Shown: positions 48,268 through 59,687, counted from the stretch's first letter. The stretch is DNA of 64,000 bases from Diatrype stigma (GCA_022225965.2 JAKJXP020000025.1:186001-250000), one strand, 5' to 3'. Notes: generated by a model from the letters alone, not told the origin. Numbers and translations: made by a program.

Positions 48268-49152
48268 CTACCGCTGTTCTTCCCTCGTAGAATACCATGC
48301 GCAGTGGCCCCCATCCACGCGCAGGTTAGCACCGGTCATGAAACCGCTCCGATCGCCCAACAGGAGCAAGACAGGAGCTCGAAGCTCATCAACGGTACTC
48401 TCAGACGGTAGAGCATGTTGTCCCCGACCCACTGCCTCTTAATTCCCGGCTTCTGGAGTGCCTCCGCCGTCGCGGCCGTCCGAATGTACCCGGGGGAGAG
48501 GGAGTTGACGCGGATCAGCGACATCCCCACCCGGGAACCACATTTCGGCAGCAAGCGAGCGGGCGAGCCGATGGACAGCCGCCTTGGCCGAGCTGTAACC
48601 CGCTGTATCCCACACCCGGCGTGTTTTCGTGTTGGGTCATGCCGTCAGATCAGCATGGACGGGGTGTTCCGGGTGCCGGAGAGAGATGTAGGTACCCGCT
48701 ACTATACTCATGCTAGCTCCAAAGACCATGCTGGCGGTAGTATTGGACTGCTTGACTTCTTTGGCGATGGCCTGCGCGGAAGCAAAGGTACCGGCCACGT
48801 TGATGTCCAAAGTCACCTGAACGACCCAGTGGCAAACTCAGTCGCTGGGCCGTTCCATAACTCACCCCAGTTAGATGGCTTGGGAGCATCCGCGGTGTCA
48901 AGACAAATGACATCGCCGCCGCTTTCGAGGAGATAGACATAGTTACGGTGGCTCCTTAAACCCGCTTGCTCCGGTAACTTACAACCCGAAGAAGATACAA
49001 TGACTTCTCATGTTAGAGCTACTTACGTGCTGAGACATACCAACAGCTGTCCTCCCATGAAGCCGGGACAGGTCTGCTACCGGGGCGGACGGGTTCCCCC
49101 CGGGGGTCTTGGCCTCTCGGTATTTAGGATCGCGAAGGTTTTCCTCGTTCAT
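48268..49152 (-). pseudogene. Short-chain dehydrogenase/reductase pseudogene
   Basis: Read on the minus strand from Met 49152, fragments of one SDR protein appear in changing frames. They are an N-terminus MNEENLRDPKYREAKTPG; GRTAVVTGASG (cofactor-binding glycine motif, after removing a credible intron); LLESGGDVICLDTADAPKPS; LDINVAGTFASAQAIAKEV; GYSSAKAAVHRLARSLAAE (the active-site YxxxK); IRVNSLSPGYIRTAATAEA; and GFMTGANLRVDGGHCAW at the end. Frame breaks lie near 48955-48972, about 48930, 48592-48611 (an extra GGGTTACAGC beside GGATACAGC on the coding strand), 48525-48544 and 48396-48404 (extra AG). The NNAG segment expected between the LCLD-like strand and LDIN is missing, which suggests a deletion. 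The family resembles polyol/sorbose-type reductases. Multiple sequencing errors are a less likely explanation. Confidence 0.85.
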
Positions 49153-49827
49153 GGTACGTGCTTAGATTTTGATGATAGAGACAGCAGTGCGTGGCTGCTT
49201 TAAGCACCAGTGCCATGCAGTTACGCTTATCGGCGCACGACCAATCAAATATGCAGTGTCCAATGTCTTGCATGCGAGCCTCGAGGAGTAGTATAGTACG
49301 ATAGAAGAGAAGAAGCGCTCCCCATTTCCCCACCTCCTCCTGCAATGAACCCCTGCTCGGTGTCTGGTATTTGTCAACTCTCCTGCCATTGATAAGCTGA
49401 CTGGCCAAGCGGCCAATCGTCTACCCCTCAAAAAGGATCACCATGCCCCAAGGTTTCCCCGTCCGTAATGCCGATCTTTACCCTATTACCCCATACCTCA
49501 AGACTGCGTGCGTTATAGACCGACCACCAATACTCTTCGTCATAGCCGGGGTAGTAGTCGCGTAATTCATCTTGTTCACTACACGACCCAGCATCGTTCT
49601 TGTTTCTTATATATTCTTGTATTCTTCTTCAGCCGAAGTCGGCCGTATCCTGTTAGCGATATCTCGTGTTTCGGCTCTTCTCTCCGTTCATTCCATCATA
49701 TAAGAGGAACAGCGCGCGCGTCGTGGTTTTGAGGCGCTCTTCCTAGCTAGCGGCGCGAGGATCTCGCTATCCATCGAGACGGGCACAAAACACACCTATA
49801 TATCTCTACTGATCGATAGCTGGAAAC
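49153..49827. promoter_or_regulatory. Divergent upstream region of SDR pseudogene and MFS permease
   Basis: 675 bp between the two divergent starts. A TATA-like CATATAAGA lies at 49697-49705, about 125 bp before the permease start codon, with a TC-rich stretch upstream of it. The role is inferred from position only. Confidence 0.4.
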
Positions 49828-51794
49828 ATGAGTGACATCGAGAAAACCAACGGGGGTCATCTCTCCCCGACAGCTTCTCAGGTTGGCGCAATTGATGGTC
49901 TCCCGCCTGATCCGGATGCGCACCTGAGCCAAGAAGAGAAAGAGAAGATTGTATGCACGAATCCGACTCCCGTCCCGTCCCATCTCGCCCATCGCGGAAG
50001 CCGTGCTAACCAGAGTTCGTGGCAGGAGCGCAAGTTGGTCTGGAGGCTCGATTGGATGCTGATCCCTTGGGTATGCTGGCTTCGTTCTGCCCAGACTACT
50101 AGTTGGCGCCATATCTGGCAGTGTCGGCGGGCTAACATACATCATCTCACCTAGCTTTGCATCTTGTACCTTCTTGCGTTCTTGGACCGGACCAATATCG
50201 GTGAGTAGTTAATACATTTCTAGGTAATTGAGGACTCGAAGGACCACGCGGGAACTGAATGTGCCTAGGAAATGCGAAGATTGCTGGTCTCATAGATGAC
50301 ACCCATCTGGAGGGCAACCAGTACCAACAGACTCTCACCATTTTCTTCGTCTCTTACTCCGTTTTCGAGCCGTTGACCAACGTATTACTGAAGAAGCTCC
50401 GGCCTTCTATATTCATACCGATCATCATGTGAGTAGTAACGAGCATTGAAACGCATCTGCCGAATTGCGAGCTGACGTGGCGACGCCATAGGGTCCTCTG
50501 GGGCGCGAGCATGACCGGCATGGGCTTCTGCTACAACTACGGGGGTCTCATGGCTGCGCGATGGTTCTTGGGCTTGGCAGAGGCGGGGTTATTTCCAGGC
50601 ATCAATTATTATCTCTCATGCTGGTATAGGCGCGATGAGTTCGGCGTCCGGGCGGTAATTATGTTCTACGTTCTCAAGTAGCGACTCGTTCAACCCGTGC
50701 TAATCCCCTGTAGGCGATATTCTTTTCAGCGGCAGCTATTTCCGGCTCGTTCGGCGGGCTTCTGGCCGCGGGTATCGAGCAAATGGACGGCATCGGTGGC
50801 CTAGCAGGCTGGCAGTGGATTTTTGTAAGTGATGCAGCGATCCTTCATCAACGAAGCCGGGACATGTTCTGAACCTGAGAAGAATACTTTGAACTTTTTG
50901 GGTTTGCTTGAAGATACAGTTTTTTTAACGAATTTATTGCAGGTGCTCGAGGGTTTGCTTACTGTCGTATTTGGCGTTGCGTCGTTCTGGATGGTCCACG
51001 ATTTCCCGGACGACGCCAAATTCCTGTCGGAACAGGACCGCGCTAGAGTTATTCGCCGGCTCAAACTGGACAAGCAAGCCTCTGCGGAACATGAGGATTG
51101 GAGCATTAGCTACCTTTACGCTGGCCTCAAAGATTGGAAGATGTGGTTAGGGATGGCCATCTACATGGGCTGTGATATGCCGCTCTACGCGTTCAGCCTG
51201 TTCCTTCCCACCATCATCCAGGAGCTTGGGTGGAGCACCAATGTCATCAAATCGCAGCTCCTGACCGTACCCCCCTACGTTGGCGGCGCTCTGCTCACCG
51301 TCGCCGTCGGGTTCGTCGCCGACCGAACGCGCCAGCGCGGGCTGTGCAACATCGTCATCAGCGTGATCGGCATCGCCGGGTTCATCATGCTGATCGCGTC
51401 GAACGATCCGGGGGTCAAATACGCCGGCACGTTCCTGGGCGCCGCGGGCATCTACCCCTGCATCTCGAACACCATCAGCTGGATGGCGAACAACATCGAG
51501 GGCGTGTACAAGCGAGGCGTGGTGCTCGGCTTCGTCATCGGCTGGGGCAACCTCAACGGCGTGGTCAGCTCCAACATATACTTCCAGGCGCCGCGGTACT
51601 TCCAGGGCCACGGCGTCATCATCGCCTACATGACCATCTTCCTGTTCGGCGGCAGCTTGCTGATGACGACGCTGTTGCGCGCCGAGAACGCGAAGCGGCG
51701 GGCCGGTAAGCGCGACCACTTGGTTGAGGGCAAGGACCAGCGCGAGATTGCGGCCCTTGGCGATAACCGCCCTGACTTCATGTACACGGTTTAG
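49828..51794 (+). CDS. MFS permease, anion:cation symporter (allantoate/nicotinate-type) family
   Basis: Seven exons: 49828-49950, 50026-50070, 50155-50200, 50269-50428, 50492-50654, 50714-50824 and 50943-51794, giving 499 residues. All six introns are GT-AG, 59-118 nt, and the frame holds throughout; exons 2 and 3 are only 45 and 46 nt. It is a plasma-membrane transporter with 12 expected helices. Family marks are ERKLVWRLDWMLIPW before helix 1, LAFLDRTNIGNAKIAGL, WFLGLAEAGLFPGINYYLSCWYRRDE in helix 4-5, GWQWIFVLEG, the central linker FPDDAKFLSEQDRARVIRRL, and GNLNGVVSSNIY late. These are typical of the Dal5/Tna1/Fen2-like ACS family, which carries organic anions and vitamins such as allantoate, nicotinate or pantothenate. 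The substrate cannot be told. It stands head-to-head with a broken dehydrogenase, which may once have acted on its cargo. Confidence 0.94.
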
Positions 51795-52647
51795 GAAGCC
51801 GAGTATGTTTTTAGGGTGGGAGAGGGGGACAAGCAGGTAATCAGCACGTCGGGTTCGATTCTTTTGCCTTTGTGGTTATACCTACCTATATATATGCTAT
51901 GGGCTACCGACCTTAAAAAGCGTAACAGAAGGGGGCCTCGCCCTTATCGATTGGTGAGGCTTCGTTTCTAGTTATGGGACATGGGACATAGATATTTGTA
52001 TTTCGTTGATTAGATAGTAATGAATGTTAAACCACACTATCTGGCTTAACCTCGCCTTGGTGGCAGAGCACAACGTACTAAAGACCGGGTAAATAGTTCT
52101 ACCTCAAAGCGGCGTCGAGGGTACATATCAGGTCCCCAAAATACGGAACGGAAATATAGCCTGCGCAAGATCAAAGCTACTAATCTGTAGCAAAAGCCTA
52201 TATTGTGAGTGTTGACTAGTGCTGTGGCCAAGCCACAAGATGAAATGGTGTGCGTTGGAGAAGGCCGTGGACGGTATGTTGTCCGGTCAGAGCATCTTGG
52301 CGACGAACCCAACGTTTTAATCCTGATATCAAGACCAATACTCGCGTGAATAGTCCATTCACGCGAGTAATAGGTGTTGCTTTTTGCCTTGTATTCATTA
52401 TATGCCATCGAGATACGCCATGATGCCATGCTTGGTAGTGACATCGAAAAAGGGGAGCTTCCTTTTCGGGGTCGACGGACCGCACCGAGGAGTCTAGACC
52501 TGGAGAGTTTCATCAGGTGTTACCTCAGATAAGGGCGATGGTAATAAGTATATTAAGACCTTAGTATCCCACGCCAAGGTAGAATTCTATTCCGCTGTCG
52601 ATCCTGGCGGTTGAGTCTCTAGGTAATTTGAGACGTACCCGAACATC
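51795..52647. other. Intergenic with a perfect hairpin
   Basis: 853 bp between the permease and the carboxypeptidase. A minus-strand frame of 155 codons at 52046-52513 looks random. The notable element is the inverted repeat at 52339-52369. Confidence 0.55.
52339..52369. repeat. Perfect 12-bp inverted repeat with 7-nt loop
   Basis: TACTCGCGTGAA at 52339-52350 and its exact reverse complement TTCACGCGAGTA at 52358-52369, spaced by TAGTCCA. It could form a stem-loop in DNA or RNA. It lies 550 bp after the permease stop and 280 bp before the carboxypeptidase start. Confidence 0.85.
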
Positions 52648-54171
52648 ATGAAGTCTGCTGCTATCCTATCATTCTCCCTACTCCCCTCCGCATTGGGAGC
52701 CTCAGTGCAGAGGGAAGCAAAGGTAGACTATGCAGGATATCAGAGTCTGCGCATCACTCTGCCCGAGGATGTCAACGGACTTGGGGAGCAGATTGAGAAC
52801 ATCGCTGCACATATCTTGAACCCAGGCCGCAAAGAGCATATCGACGCAGTAGTTTCTGCAGACAAGGTCAACGCCATTAAGTCACTTACACCGGACGTTG
52901 AAGTCCTTGTCGAAGATGTCGGTGCTGCCATCGCCGAGGAGGGAGATTTGATAGCCACTGCTGCAGGTAAGGACGCTTTAGAAATCCCACTTGTTGTGGT
53001 TAGATGGAAGGCTGACTTTCGATGCAGTCCCGAGCGAGACATGGTTCACGGCGTATCATAGCTACGATGACCACATCCAATTCCTGCATGATCTTCAGGA
53101 AGGCTTTCCTGAGAACTCGGAGATCATCACCGCGGGTACTTCTGTCGAGGGCAGAGTTCTCACGGGCATACACATTTGGGGAAGCGGGGGCAAGGGCACC
53201 AAGCCCGCGGTTCTCTTCCACGGTACCGTTCACGCGCGGGAATGGATTGCTACCATGGTTCGGTTCTGTGCTCTGAGGCGGCATGGAATCCAGTCGTTAA
53301 TCAGGTCCAACAGGTTGCCGAATACCAGGCGTGGCAACTCCTGACCAAGTACGACACGGATGCGGCTGTCAAGGCTCTCGTCGACGACTTCGACTTCCAT
53401 ATCATCCCCATTGTAAACCCAGATGGTGCGTGCATATCATGGTCTCCGATACATCATATCACTAGCAGAGATGCTTACCAAGACATAGGGTTCGTTTACA
53501 CCCAAACTACTGATCGGCTTTGGCGGAAGAACCGCCAACGCGTCAGCGGAGACTCCTGCATCGGCCGAGACATCAACCGTAACTGGCCGTACAAGTGGGA
53601 GGTCACCGGCGGAGCGTCGACGAATCCGTGTTCGGAGACGTACAAGGGCCAGGCCGCAGGCGACACGCCGGAAAACGTGGGCCTGGTCGCCCACGCGAAC
53701 TCCCTTCGGGACTCCCAGGGCATCCGGCTCTTCATCGATTTCCACTCGTACGGCCAATACATACTCTGGCGTACGCGACCTTCCCGCTCGCCCCTCTCTC
53801 CTCACCTTGATAGGCTCGTGAAACTGTGCAGCGTGATTGACTAACATGCTGATTATCTAGCATACGGCTATGACTGCAACGTTCTGCCTCCCGACAACGC
53901 CGCTCTCCGCGCGGCGGCGGCGGCGGCGCAGTCGGCGGTTCAGGGGGTGTCCGGGACCAGGTACACGGTCGGCCCTTCATGCTCAACGCTCTATGCCACA
54001 ACAGGGTCAGCTCCCGACTACGTGTATGCTGTCAGCGGCGCGAACTACTCTTATACCATGGAACTGAGGGACACGGGAAGATACGGGTTCGTGCTGCCGG
54101 CTCAACAGATACAGCCCACGGTGACAGAGACCTGGCAAGGGGTACTGGCAGCGTTGGGGGGCATCCGATAG
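52648..54171 (+). CDS. Secreted metallocarboxypeptidase A (M14)
   Basis: Exons 52648-52966, 53028-53257, 53314-53425, 53489-53770 and 53861-54171 give 417 residues. The four introns are 56-90 nt, GT-AG. Residues 1-18 ([18 protein letters not shown]) form a signal peptide. A propeptide of about 90 residues follows, with the fold-typical pattern ending [16 protein letters not shown]. The mature M14 domain starts near 110. Zinc ligands are His175 and Glu178 in HAREW, and His306 in [15 protein letters not shown] and DINRNW supply substrate-binding residues, and the general base is Glu382 in MELRD. It would be activated outside the cell by propeptide cleavage and would remove C-terminal, probably hydrophobic, amino acids from peptides, feeding transport systems such as amino-acid permeases. 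Specificity is not certain from sequence. The introns are required: without them every frame closes. Confidence 0.94.
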
Positions 54172-55213
54172 TCACGTGTTATGGTTCGTAGGCAATGGTT
54201 ATCAACGATGGGCCTGGCTCTGGGCCCGCCTAGCCTAGAAATCGGTGGCGTCTAGCTATCAGAGGAAGCAAGAAAGGTGCGTATATTATTCTGGATAGGA
54301 CTCTCCGATTGAAAATACACTTGTCGTGTCTTTAGTGAACTCGTCTGAGCCAGCTATTGGGGCCCTGAACTTGTTATGCTTACACCATGTAACATGTGTG
54401 AGCTGCAGGAAAGGGGGGAAGGGGAAAGTTCTAGATCGGGCAGGCAGGCAGGCAGGCAGTGAAATTGCCCACCTATTCTGATGGATTCTCACATCATGCA
54501 GACTGCAGTAGCCTCTAGGTATTCTCCAATGCCCATACGAACTCTCTATACCTGCATACCAAGTAGTTATGCGCTCTTGTTGATGGGCCCTGCCAGGAGC
54601 TTAGAGAGTGGGGGTTTTGTTGCAATGTCAGAACTTGAAGGTCCAGGAGTTGGAACTTGGAAGTGGGAAGCTGGAAGCTGGAACTCTTCGCTGGAACTCT
54701 TCGCCGCGCCTATCCGTTAGGTAGTTTCAGTATTACCCAACCTGGATATGTGCACAACTTCTTTATCTGCACAATAGACTATGATTTATACATACATACC
54801 TGCATATCTAGTACGTACAACATGCATGTGCAATATGTGCAATACATCCATACTACATACATACTACATACCCTCCCCGTACATCGCCGTCCACCATCGT
54901 CATCACCCCCCCATCATGACCACATGGAGCCGGACTACATGAACCACTAGGATTTGTTATTGTCATGCAACGCCCCCGTTAGTTTGCGCTTGCTTTTTTT
55001 GATTTTATCGCCATATTCCAAAGTTGACTGCGAACTTCCACTCGCTCTGATTGATTCATATCATTCATTGGTTGATTTGCTCCCATTACATATTGACTTT
55101 ACCGATTGACTGGTCGATTCTCCCTTTCTCCGGTTATGCATGCATGCTCTGCCTAGAGGGGAGAAAGAGACTCAAAAGCATGCATCACACTCGTACTCTA
55201 CCTCTGACGCGAT
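54172..55213. other. Intergenic, no gene seen
   Basis: 1.0 kb before the RabGAP gene. It contains a (GGCA)5 run at 54439-54459 and ACATAC/CATACTAC repeats around 54790-54880. The last 300 bp is pyrimidine-rich, as often seen in fungal promoters. Confidence 0.55.
54439..54459 (+). repeat. (GGCA)5 microsatellite
   Basis: Five tandem GGCA units in non-coding DNA. Confidence 0.8.
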
Positions 55214-58200
55214 ATGGAACCCGAACTTACTCCTCCCGCGTCCACTGCTGTCCAGGCGTCGTCTCCCCTGCAACGTTCAACCTCCCAGCTCTCGACCGCC
55301 TCGGCTAGGAGTAGCAGAGGCCATTCGGTTCGTGCCAAGTCGAGGTCTAGGAAACTGAATACCCAACCGTCCAGTTCCGCGTCTTCTATCGCTGCATCCG
55401 ACAAGTCGCTCACTTCCTTTCCGTCCTTTTCGCCAGAGTCCCCGCAGAACGAACCGTCTGTCTCGCCCGGCACGTACAGGGAAGCTGTGACCAGTGCTAG
55501 GAAGTCGCCCAACTCGAACCTTCACACTGCAACGGCAGCTTCTATAGTGGACAGCTTAACCTCTGCCTCCGCTACCGCCGCCGATCAACCCAAGACTGCC
55601 CGCAGCGCTTTGTTCGACGACACGCCCCTGACAGCCCGGAGGATTCCCGGCGCGCTACATCATGCCGATGACGACCACATCCAACGTCTTGTTGCACGCC
55701 ATGGAGCCGTGACCCTCGTGCGCCAGATCGCCGAGGATTTGGCACAACGCGATAATGAGATTGCCGCCCTGCGGAGAAGGACTGATGCCAGGGAAAGAGC
55801 TTTGAGAAAAATCATATTGGAGTGCGGGCTGTCGAACCTCGACCTCGAGACAAGGTTGCGCAATGTCGAGGCTGAAGTTAAGTCTCAAGAGCGCGCAAAC
55901 CACGGGCGGGATGGAGGCCTATCGGATATGATGAACGATGCTATGCATGACTCCATGTCGCATTCACAGACTGGGCTGGGCATTGGGAACATAGATGATG
56001 CGACCATCCGAGCTGGTGCCTCGTCGCCCGTTCCGAAGAACACCAATACAGGAAAAGGTACCATGAAAGCGTGGAAAGAGTATCTCTGGGGCAATAGTAC
56101 AAGCAAGAAAACTAGCAGGGAAGCTAGCAGGGCAAACAGCATAAATGGTGATGGTCCCTCACGAACTGCTATTCGGGCGCCAACCCAGGGAGACCGTCGC
56201 CCCGTTATCCAAGAAGATCAATTCGTGCCACCCGATGTAGAGTCTCTCCCTAGCTCTAGTCGCGCTTCGAGCATTTACTCTGGTCACGCCCCCAAGAAGC
56301 CTTCGGCATCTTTAGCCAGTATGGCTTTGCAATTGGTCGCTGGGAAGGCTTCGACCAACCGTGATACCGACTCGTTGAGAGGTAGAGCCAGCTCAGCCGG
56401 TTACGGTGCTTCTGTTCGAACATCCTCGAATACCAGCACAAGGTCCAACAGAGCCGCATCGACTCAAGGGGGGCCCAAAGCACTAATGGCAATGCGACGT
56501 TCCGGGACACCATCTCAGACCACGCGTACGCAGCCTCACGAGAGATGGGAAGGCATGTCCGCGAGCCCTCCAGATTCAGCCATAGCGAGGCCCGATAACT
56601 ATGGACCTGTTGAGATGGACACTATCTTTTCCCCGGAGGGGCAGCCACCTACTCTAACCCATATATATAACAATTATAATGGTTCTGAGTACCTGACGGA
56701 CCGTTTTGGTTTCATTTACGATCAACGACGGAAGAAAAGGCAACGCGAGGCAGCACAAGTTGCTTTGCGAACGAAAGGAGGGAGCCGCGCTGAAATGCTT
56801 TCTGGTGCAAGGTCTAGCTTATCACCTAATTTATTCGACGACGAAGCTTCCGCTCGCGAGACGGATAGTATTGACCAGCCAGGGACACCCTCCTCGACAG
56901 AGGAGCTTATCGACCAGGCCAGACCTAAGCGATGGCAGGATTACCTGAAAATCGCCACGTTTCCAACTGAGCTTCTCTCGCATACTCCTTCCATCACTGC
57001 CACAAATATCCAGGTTTTGGAAGGGACCGATGTGCCAAAATCCCCTAGCCTGATTACATCCGATGACCGCGGGTTTGTCCCTCCCGCTAGTACCACGGCT
57101 GCACTAGATAGCGAAGCTGCACCTAAATCGCATGAAGAAACATCTGCCACTCTTGTTTACGAGGATGCCGAACCTGTGAAACTTCTGCTCAAGCAGTTGA
57201 GTGATGTCCATGACGCGCTGCAGAGGGAAAAGACGGTTCGTTGGAACGAGTTTCTACGGAAGGTACGCGCTGAGCGCCGGCGTGAGAGTGAGGCTGCGGT
57301 CGCTGCGGCATCCGCCGCAGCCGAGGCGCGTTTTCAGAAAGCGCCGGTCATGATACCAGAAGCGAAGTTGCCGGATGGTGAAACGATCGGCGTGGCTGAT
57401 CTTGGCGTGAAGGGTAAGGTCGGTCGAGCGAAATGGAATGAATTCAGGCATCTAGTCCTCGGTGGAATACCCGTCGCGAATCGCCCCAAGATCTGGGCTG
57501 AATGTTCTGGTTCCCTCTCTAAGCGAGTGCCCGGTTACTACGCAGATCTTGTTTCTAGGCCGAGCGATGATGACGATCCCGCCGTCATCTCCCAGATCGA
57601 TATGGACATCAACCGCACCCTGACTGACAATATCTATTTCCGACGGGGGCCCGGTGTTCACAAGCTGAGTGAAGTCTTACGAGCATATGCAAGACGTAAT
57701 CCCGAAGTGGGATATTGTCAGGGCATGAATCTCATCACGGCCAACTTACTACTTATCATGCCTTCAGCCGAAGATACGTTTTGGGTTCTTTGCTCTATAA
57801 TCGAACACATTCTTCCACAGGGCTATTACGATCATAGCTTGTTGGCATCACGCGCGGATCAGCAAGTTTTGCGTCAATATGTCACGCAGGTTCTCCCAAA
57901 ACTTTCTCAGCACTTAGAAGACCTAAGCATCGAGCTCGAGGCATTGACGTTCCAGTGGTTCCTCAGCGTATTCACCGACTGCCTGTCTGCCGAGGCATTA
58001 TTCCGGGTCTGGGATGTGGTCCTCTGCATCAACGATGGAAGCACGTTTTTGTTCCAAGTTGCCCTAGCCCTGCTGAAGCTCAACGAGCAACAACTGCTGC
58101 AATGCGATACGCCCGCTGCCATCTACACGTACATCAACCACCAGATGACCAACCACGCCATCAGCATCGACGGTTTGATCAACGCATCGGAGGGTCTGAG

Positions 58201-58495
58201 AAAGGTGGTCAGGCGTGATGAGGTCGAGAACAGGAGACAGAAGGCTATCGACTTAGACAAGCAGTTGATGCGAGAGCGCGAAACCCGCAACCAGCTACGG
58301 CGCACACAAAAGGCGCTTTCGGCCCCGGCACTGGTGAGTGAAACGACGGCATCCGCGCTCCCGAGCCCTATGCCTAGCCCGGCGCTCCGTGGCGAAAACG
58401 GCAGCGTGGTCGGCCTCGGCAGCGGCTCAAGCGCAGAGGATATATTGAGGTCGCGAACTCCAGTGGAAGAAGAGACTACCCTCGGGCTCGGATGA
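55214..58495 (+). CDS. TBC-domain Rab GTPase-activating protein
   Basis: Single exon, 1093 residues. The N-terminal 650 residues are Ser/Thr/Pro-rich and mostly disordered. They contain a short coiled coil around 165-225 (VRQIAEDLAQRDNEIAALRRR) and a tryptophan-containing stretch KAWKEYLWG. A second coiled/basic segment (about 655-710) leads to the TBC domain at about 748-965. It shows IPVANRPKIWAECSG, the arginine-finger motif IDMDINRT (about 796-803), the glutamine-finger motif YCQGMN (about 834-839), then FQWFLSVFTD and FRVWDVVL. Both catalytic fingers are present, so it should accelerate GTP hydrolysis by a Rab or Ypt protein in vesicle traffic. A Glu/Arg-rich helix and a short Pro/Ser tail follow. 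Which Rab it serves is not visible. The start is the first Met of a frame open for 3.2 kb. Confidence 0.95.
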   Translation: MEPELTPPASTAVQASSPLQRSTSQLSTASARSSRGHSVRAKSRSRKLNTQPSSSASSIAASDKSLTSFPSFSPESPQNEPSVSPGTYREAVTSARKSPNSNLHTATAASIVDSLTSASATAADQPKTARSALFDDTPLTARRIPGALHHADDDHIQRLVARHGAVTLVRQIAEDLAQRDNEIAALRRRTDARERALRKIILECGLSNLDLETRLRNVEAEVKSQERANHGRDGGLSDMMNDAMHDSMSHSQTGLGIGNIDDATIRAGASSPVPKNTNTGKGTMKAWKEYLWGNSTSKKTSREASRANSINGDGPSRTAIRAPTQGDRRPVIQEDQFVPPDVESLPSSSRASSIYSGHAPKKPSASLASMALQLVAGKASTNRDTDSLRGRASSAGYGASVRTSSNTSTRSNRAASTQGGPKALMAMRRSGTPSQTTRTQPHERWEGMSASPPDSAIARPDNYGPVEMDTIFSPEGQPPTLTHIYNNYNGSEYLTDRFGFIYDQRRKKRQREAAQVALRTKGGSRAEMLSGARSSLSPNLFDDEASARETDSIDQPGTPSSTEELIDQARPKRWQDYLKIATFPTELLSHTPSITATNIQVLEGTDVPKSPSLITSDDRGFVPPASTTAALDSEAAPKSHEETSATLVYEDAEPVKLLLKQLSDVHDALQREKTVRWNEFLRKVRAERRRESEAAVAAASAAAEARFQKAPVMIPEAKLPDGETIGVADLGVKGKVGRAKWNEFRHLVLGGIPVANRPKIWAECSGSLSKRVPGYYADLVSRPSDDDDPAVISQIDMDINRTLTDNIYFRRGPGVHKLSEVLRAYARRNPEVGYCQGMNLITANLLLIMPSAEDTFWVLCSIIEHILPQGYYDHSLLASRADQQVLRQYVTQVLPKLSQHLEDLSIELEALTFQWFLSVFTDCLSAEALFRVWDVVLCINDGSTFLFQVALALLKLNEQQLLQCDTPAAIYTYINHQMTNHAISIDGLINASEGLRKVVRRDEVENRRQKAIDLDKQLMRERETRNQLRRTQKALSAPALVSETTASALPSPMPSPALRGENGSVVGLGSGSSAEDILRSRTPVEEETTLGLG

Positions 58496-59687
58496 CCGGG
58501 GAACTACCTAGCGATCCTACCGATATTCAGTTCTCGACTCCGTGCTCCGGGGTTTGCTCGTTTGTTTGTCTATGGAGAAGCTCTATACTACAGCGAAACG
58601 AACCCACAGCGGCTTGCTTGCAGACCATATCATTCCTTAGCTTCTAGCTTTCTTTGCTTTGTTTTTTTGTCTTTTTTCATCTTTTTGGGCTTGGTGTTTT
58701 TAGATCGGCAAAATCCAAGATACCCCCCACGCATTCTCCTCTGTCTCGGTTGGATTGGGTCTGGTGTTGTGTGTCGCCCAGCCAGGTGGCTGGCGTCTTC
58801 GTGACTCATGGCTGAGTCGGTACTCAGGTAGTTAGAAGTGGATGTAGCAACCATCATGTTCAACTAAGAAAAGATAGAAGAAAAGCATATCTATTACATA
58901 CCTTCGCACTGTTATTATGCGTCAAAGCCTAAACCATGAATAAACGACACTACCTACACGTCGCGACCATCTAAGTTACGGCATATTAGCACCCCCCTTT
59001 CTAGGTACATGTCCAAGAGAAAACACGTGATTATTCGCGTGACAGACTACATGGATTCAATTTCAATCAAGAATAAGGAATGGGGTCATTAACTACCATG
59101 CCATTCCATCACTGACCCAAGATCTCGTCTTCATTGGTCAGCCGGTACCGAAGCGGACTGGGAAGACTGTTTCATGGTCTGCTTGCCTGTTATCGGGTCG
59201 CCCAGTCATTCGTGTCAAGGGGCATACATTGAATCTAAAGGCTGTGACTGTTGGGAACCGGAACTTCGTCCGAGCTCTTCGAGGAATTTGTTACCTCCCC
59301 ACATTGAAGTCTCGATGATGTTGACTTGTTACTTATTATAGTCACCACTAGCAGAGCTTAAGGGGTAGGTCGAGGTCACGGGGGATATCTTGATGCTCAC
59401 ATGTGTGCTCACAATGGGTGATACTGTGATGTCGATGTCTTTGGTGATACGACAACATGGGATGAACTCGGAGATGCCTTGACTGCCACCTCCATTGAGA
59501 CGATCATTCGACTGGAATAGAGCATCGTGACTCGGCCTCGGACTGGAATGAGTGTGCTTTGAGACTAACAGGTCACGATATAAAATCTTTTCCCCTTGCC
59601 CATATGATGCGAGTTCCAGTTCTCTAAATCCATATCCTCCGGATAGTAGAGATCTACTGTTTACCGAGCTACAGATTTACACCGCCC
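58496..59687. other. Intergenic, no gene seen
   Basis: 1.2 kb. The first 200 bp has T-rich sequence likely in the 3' UTR of the RabGAP gene. No other signal is recognised. Confidence 0.55.

Noticed and set aside
48143..48936. Plus-strand frames near the dehydrogenase pseudogene
   Set aside because: They are antisense to the SDR fragments, whose motifs are read on the minus strand.
51147..51719. 190-codon minus-strand frame opposite the permease
   Set aside because: Antisense shadow of permease exon 7; rich in Asp/Ala/Val/Gly with no motif.
52046..52513. 155-codon minus-strand frame between permease and carboxypeptidase
   Set aside because: No motif, random-like composition, and it overlaps the hairpin; not supported.
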